Origin: Sympetrum striolatum
Lineage: Eukaryota > Arthropoda > Insecta > Odonata > Libellulidae
Assembly (NCBI GenBank): GCA_947579665.1
Contig: OX388345.1
Coordinates: 68,501,454 to 68,565,453 of the forward strand
DNA: 64,000 bases
Direction: 5' to 3'
The position numbers and the translations under genes were made by a program. How positions within the stretch are numbered: the first letter of the stretch is position 1; each line of letters starts with the position of its first letter. The notes below the pieces were generated by a model, which searched no databases, was not told the DNA's origin, and saw only the letters and a list, made by a program, of their open reading frames with translations. This document shows, in pieces, positions 60,445-64,000 of the stretch.

Positions 60445-63400
60445 TATTTTATCATATGATAAGAAGGCGTACAAAAGCGTCATGTATACGTAGTTACAAA
60501 CAAACTGTATCGAGGCTTGAATTCATCAATAGAAAACTCCTCATTATTTTCAATCTGCGTTATTTAATTACCAAAAATTTAAGTTTTATTGTTCTAATTA
60601 TCATCATGATTATATTAATTATCATTATTCTTTAGTATCATAATGATTATTTTTGTTGCAGTCATAGTTGTTACAAGAGCCGTTTCTTGCATAAATAGCT
60701 CGCCAGTGGAAAGGTCGATTTCTCATCGCAAGCCTATTTACCTACCACGCAAGTGCTATTTCCAGCACTTGAGGAATGGAAAATTTGCATTTAATTCAAA
60801 ATGGAGGGATAGATAATGACTGACAAATTTTAGCAAAACTGGATCACATTCAGTAATGTTTTTGTTTTAATGTCACCTCAAAATAGATTCTCTAATTATG
60901 ATAAATCTCAATCATTAGATATTTGTGAATTATATAAAAATCAATTAAAATATACAGTTGATTGTTTAATGTGAATTGTTCGACAATTTTTCAATTCAAC
61001 GGAGATATTTTTCTATGAATTGGATAGCTTTCGATTAATTTCATTCTTAATAATTATGAAAGAAGTGATTTAGTTACGATTATTACCGGGTAATCGAAGT
61101 GATAGTAAAAAGTGAATGTAATTAAATTTTTATTCGGTCGTGTCTAATCTTCCTCGAATAATCCCTCTAGTTTAAAATTTATGACTTTTTTGTGTTAGTT
61201 ATTATAATGATGAGCATAGAAGTTTCAATACCATACCCGTAAACCATTGAATAAACAACCTTTGGTTTCCTTTAGTAGCTAATAATTTCGCCTTCCATCT
61301 TCTGGCTAAATGCTAAATGAATATCGTAAAAGGAAAATGAAAAACATATCCCTTAAACGAATCCCTCCATATTTCAAAACAACAAGGGTGAACCTAAAAA
61401 TACGACACGTACTACGCCTTGAAATCTTTCAAAGTTATAAATAATCACTGAAGTGAAAAATCAACCCTTTATCTTGACCATTCGAAGCCGGAGATTGCAA
61501 TTACCCACCCTCGAGATTTTGCACTCGGCGCAGAAATCCACCAATTTCCTTTCGTCTTCGCCATCAATATTGGTCAATATGCAGAAAACGGGGGGGGGGC
61601 GTAACAAGATTGAAATGCAAAATAATTGCTCCGTCCGAAATCCCAAGCTTCGTACGTATCAACCCCCCTCGCAGCGGACGAAACAACCAGCGAGAGTAAT
61701 AATCTCATCACGAAAGCCCGAAAAAACTTAGAACGAACCCGTAACCGAGTTAGCGAGAGGCGGAAAGAAAAGCGATGGAGTAACAGATGAGCTGCCGACG
61801 TTTTAATGAGAGGGACAAGGTAATTGTCGAGAGAGGGGAGCTGGAGAGCCACTCTGTCGCGAACGGGAAGTGACGCAACGGGGACGGACGGGGAGGGACA
61901 TCCGGTGGAAAGGACGGCAACCGGAGGGATGTTTCTGCACATGTACCTAGGAAGGCACGGTAATGGATTGGAGGAAGTCGCAAAGGAAGGGCGGAACGTA
62001 TCCCGATGCAAACGAAGGAGACAATAGAATTAGTAGTCGAAACGAGCTTTTTTCCTCCGTGGAACTAAGCGCACGGTCAACGAAAAGGGAAGGACATTAC
62101 TCGACCACTCGCGTTACGTTCCATAACGGGGCGTCCGTGGCCGCAAGCACAACTCTCCCTAACGTGTTTCCTTTATCGAGGGACTCCCATCTAAACTCTG
62201 GGGGCGTTTGCGTAGGCTTCGATGCAGGTTTACCACCTCTCCGGTCTCCAAACACAGTCTTTGAGTTTGCCTCGGTGATGTATCGCATATTCCTGACACA
62301 TGGAAACGTCCTTGCCTCCGCCATTGTTATCTCTCCTTCGTCACGAGGCTCTGGAAGGAACCGTGGAGTTTGCAGCGAAATTTAATTAAACCCGTTCCCT
62401 GGAAATCGCTCGGGGAGTTTCGCTTTAAAAATTTCCCTGCGTCGACAAAAATCACCTATCTTTACGACCCAGCGTCGCTGATTGAATTTACTAACTACAA
62501 CAGATTTTTTAAAATATTGCGATTTTACTAATTTTAGCACCTTTATAAGTATCGCCTAAATTATGTTGCTTAAATAAATAAAATTTTCACTGAATCGTTC
62601 TTAAATAAACAAAATCATGCGTTTCCACTAACCTCAACATTAACTATTCATTAAAAAATCACGAACATTGATCGCGGAAAATTAATATAATTATAAAGAC
62701 ATTCATTCTACACAACTTATTTACAAGAATTAAATCTTCTTAGTAGTTTTAATAAACTTAATATATTTGTGATGATACATTAATAATTCAAATTTTTTAC
62801 GATAGTTACTTAACATTTTTTAACAAATCGCATACTCGGTCTAAAAAGTAAAGTAACTTTCTATGAAGTAAATTCATTTAGCCGAGGTGCAAAAGCAACC
62901 AATGAGGTCGAATAACCATTGAGCTATCAGTTTATCTTACTTTAAACATCCTAATTTGTTGCAAAGGTTTCAACATGTTAATCAAAACCTCAGTAGCATA
63001 CTTAAGTATAAACTAAGTGCATTAAAACATATACTATTATGTTTTCAACAGTAAAAAATTGATTAACACAATTCAAAGCAAAACTGAATTAACTGCGTTA
63101 CATTTGGCTCTTATTTTTATTCGTGAATGATCTACAGCGGAAAGTACTCGTTTGATAGCAGTAAAGTGTAAAATACTACTATTATTTCATTACAAATGTG
63201 CTAGGGAATTATATCATATGATGGATTCAACGTTTAAAGGTGTCAATTAACTGGAAATATTTACTGTTTCTTGTTATGTAAAATCATTACGATAAATTCT
63301 ATTCGAAGAATCTATGTAGCTTACAAAAAATAAACACATATAGAGCCATATCAGAGCTAAAATTCTCTCCATATATCCCCATTGAAAATGGAAAATTGTT

Positions 63401-64000
63401 GTTGTGGCAACGCGGTCTCTGTTGCTGCTTCCGAGTGAAGGGAAAAATGGAGGGGAAGCCGGCTGGAGATACGGAAGACATCACACAGGAAGGAAAGGAG
63501 GGTTGATGCGCAAGTGAAAAGCATACGGCGTCCACTCTGCGATGCAATAGGAACTGAGCGTGCCTGACCAAGGAATATTGTCGCTCTTCGTGGCTGCACG
63601 GATTTATGGATATCGAGTGATACATGTTAAACTCACGCTAGCGTGAGATGTTATCGGGTTAGGATCCAGAGATAGGGAGAGAGGATCCACATAGCATCCT
63701 CATGGGATTCTTTTAAACATTTTTGCGCGATGCTTTACCATGCAAGTAGTGTTATATATTTAGACTTTTGTGTAAAGGCAGAGTTTTGTCCTAATAATTT
63801 CGCGATGCCCTACTTATTCGGTTCCTTAAAAATATATTTTACCTAATTATACTCTATACTATTCGATCTGATCCCTTGGTATAATAATATACTTACTTGC
63901 ACGATTTTTCTAATATGAGATGAATTTCTGGTCTCTCAAGTTGAGACTCTTCTCTTCCTTAAATGATGTAGTGTATATCCTTGTTTTTCGCAGAAGACAC
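60445..64000. other. Intergenic DNA with islands at 61.45-62.45 kb and 63.35-63.7 kb
   Basis: The 61.45-62.45 kb island is the largest GC-richer stretch here. It carries at least six overlapping frames (61-145 codons) on both strands, none with a recognised domain, and a run of ten G at about 61590. The 63.3-63.6 kb island has two overlapping minus-strand frames. The remainder is AT-rich. I saw no splice-bounded exon, but a real exon without a known domain cannot be excluded. Confidence 0.45.

Noticed and set aside
61574..62385. Several frames of 67-145 codons on both strands
   Set aside because: Up to four overlapping phases are open at once in a GC-rich, stop-poor island, and none has a recognised motif.
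1..64000. Host protein-coding gene or exon
   Set aside because: No frame shows a known host domain or a convincing splice-bounded series. The only supported splice pair belongs to the piggyBac relic.

Overview
The window looks like an AT-rich, gene-poor stretch of a large arthropod genome, probably an insect. The evidence is a mix of decayed mobile elements of metazoan type: a piggyBac copy with a eukaryotic intron, a hAT-type element, several LINE 3' ends, tRNA-derived SINEs and a Penelope-type hammerhead ribozyme motif. Open frames are short everywhere, and I see no host protein gene I can support. There is no bacterial gene organisation, CRISPR array or operon. Species cannot be told from the sequence alone.

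Layout. 1-5150: AT-rich DNA with small tandem duplications, a perfect hairpin and one hairpin retroposon-like element. 5150-11100: four copies of a dispersed SINE-like repeat (here SINE-X), repeated island segments, and the hammerhead motif at 10691-10729. 11100-19600: almost featureless AT-rich DNA with a tRNA-like SINE and a few palindromes. 19600-30050: an RTE-like LINE relic, SINE-X, a hairpin element at 23.7 kb, and a LINE 3' end at 29.4-30.05 kb. 30500-34200: local duplications, two neighbouring SINE-X copies, and a 693-bp hAT-like element with a near-perfect 8-bp target duplication. 36.4-38.1 kb: a purine-rich island split by 1.2 kb of AT-rich DNA. 38.2-40.0 kb: the best element of the window, a TTAA-flanked piggyBac copy with an internally deleted, frameshifted transposase. 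41.1-43.4 kb: LINE remnants between two 135-bp direct repeats. 46-52 kb: hairpin elements, a tRNA-SINE split by a LINE, and more SINE-X. 54-64 kb: tandem duplication, polypurine islands, one more hairpin element and a LINE end.

Main new observation. At least five short loci (about 4.8, 23.7, 46.2, 49.3 and 58.5 kb) share one architecture: short direct repeat, about 42-48 bp head, inverted-repeat arm, loop, second arm, direct repeat. Two have exact 15-bp direct repeats. The heads can be aligned by eye while the hairpin arms differ greatly. They look like an unnamed family of very small hairpin-bearing retroposons. A second pattern is that three GC-richer islands are each split by 1.2-1.6 kb of AT-rich DNA bounded by 75-136 bp direct repeats; in one case the insert is LINE-derived, which would fit an unusually long target-site duplication.

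All alignments were made by eye, and edges of old repeats are approximate.
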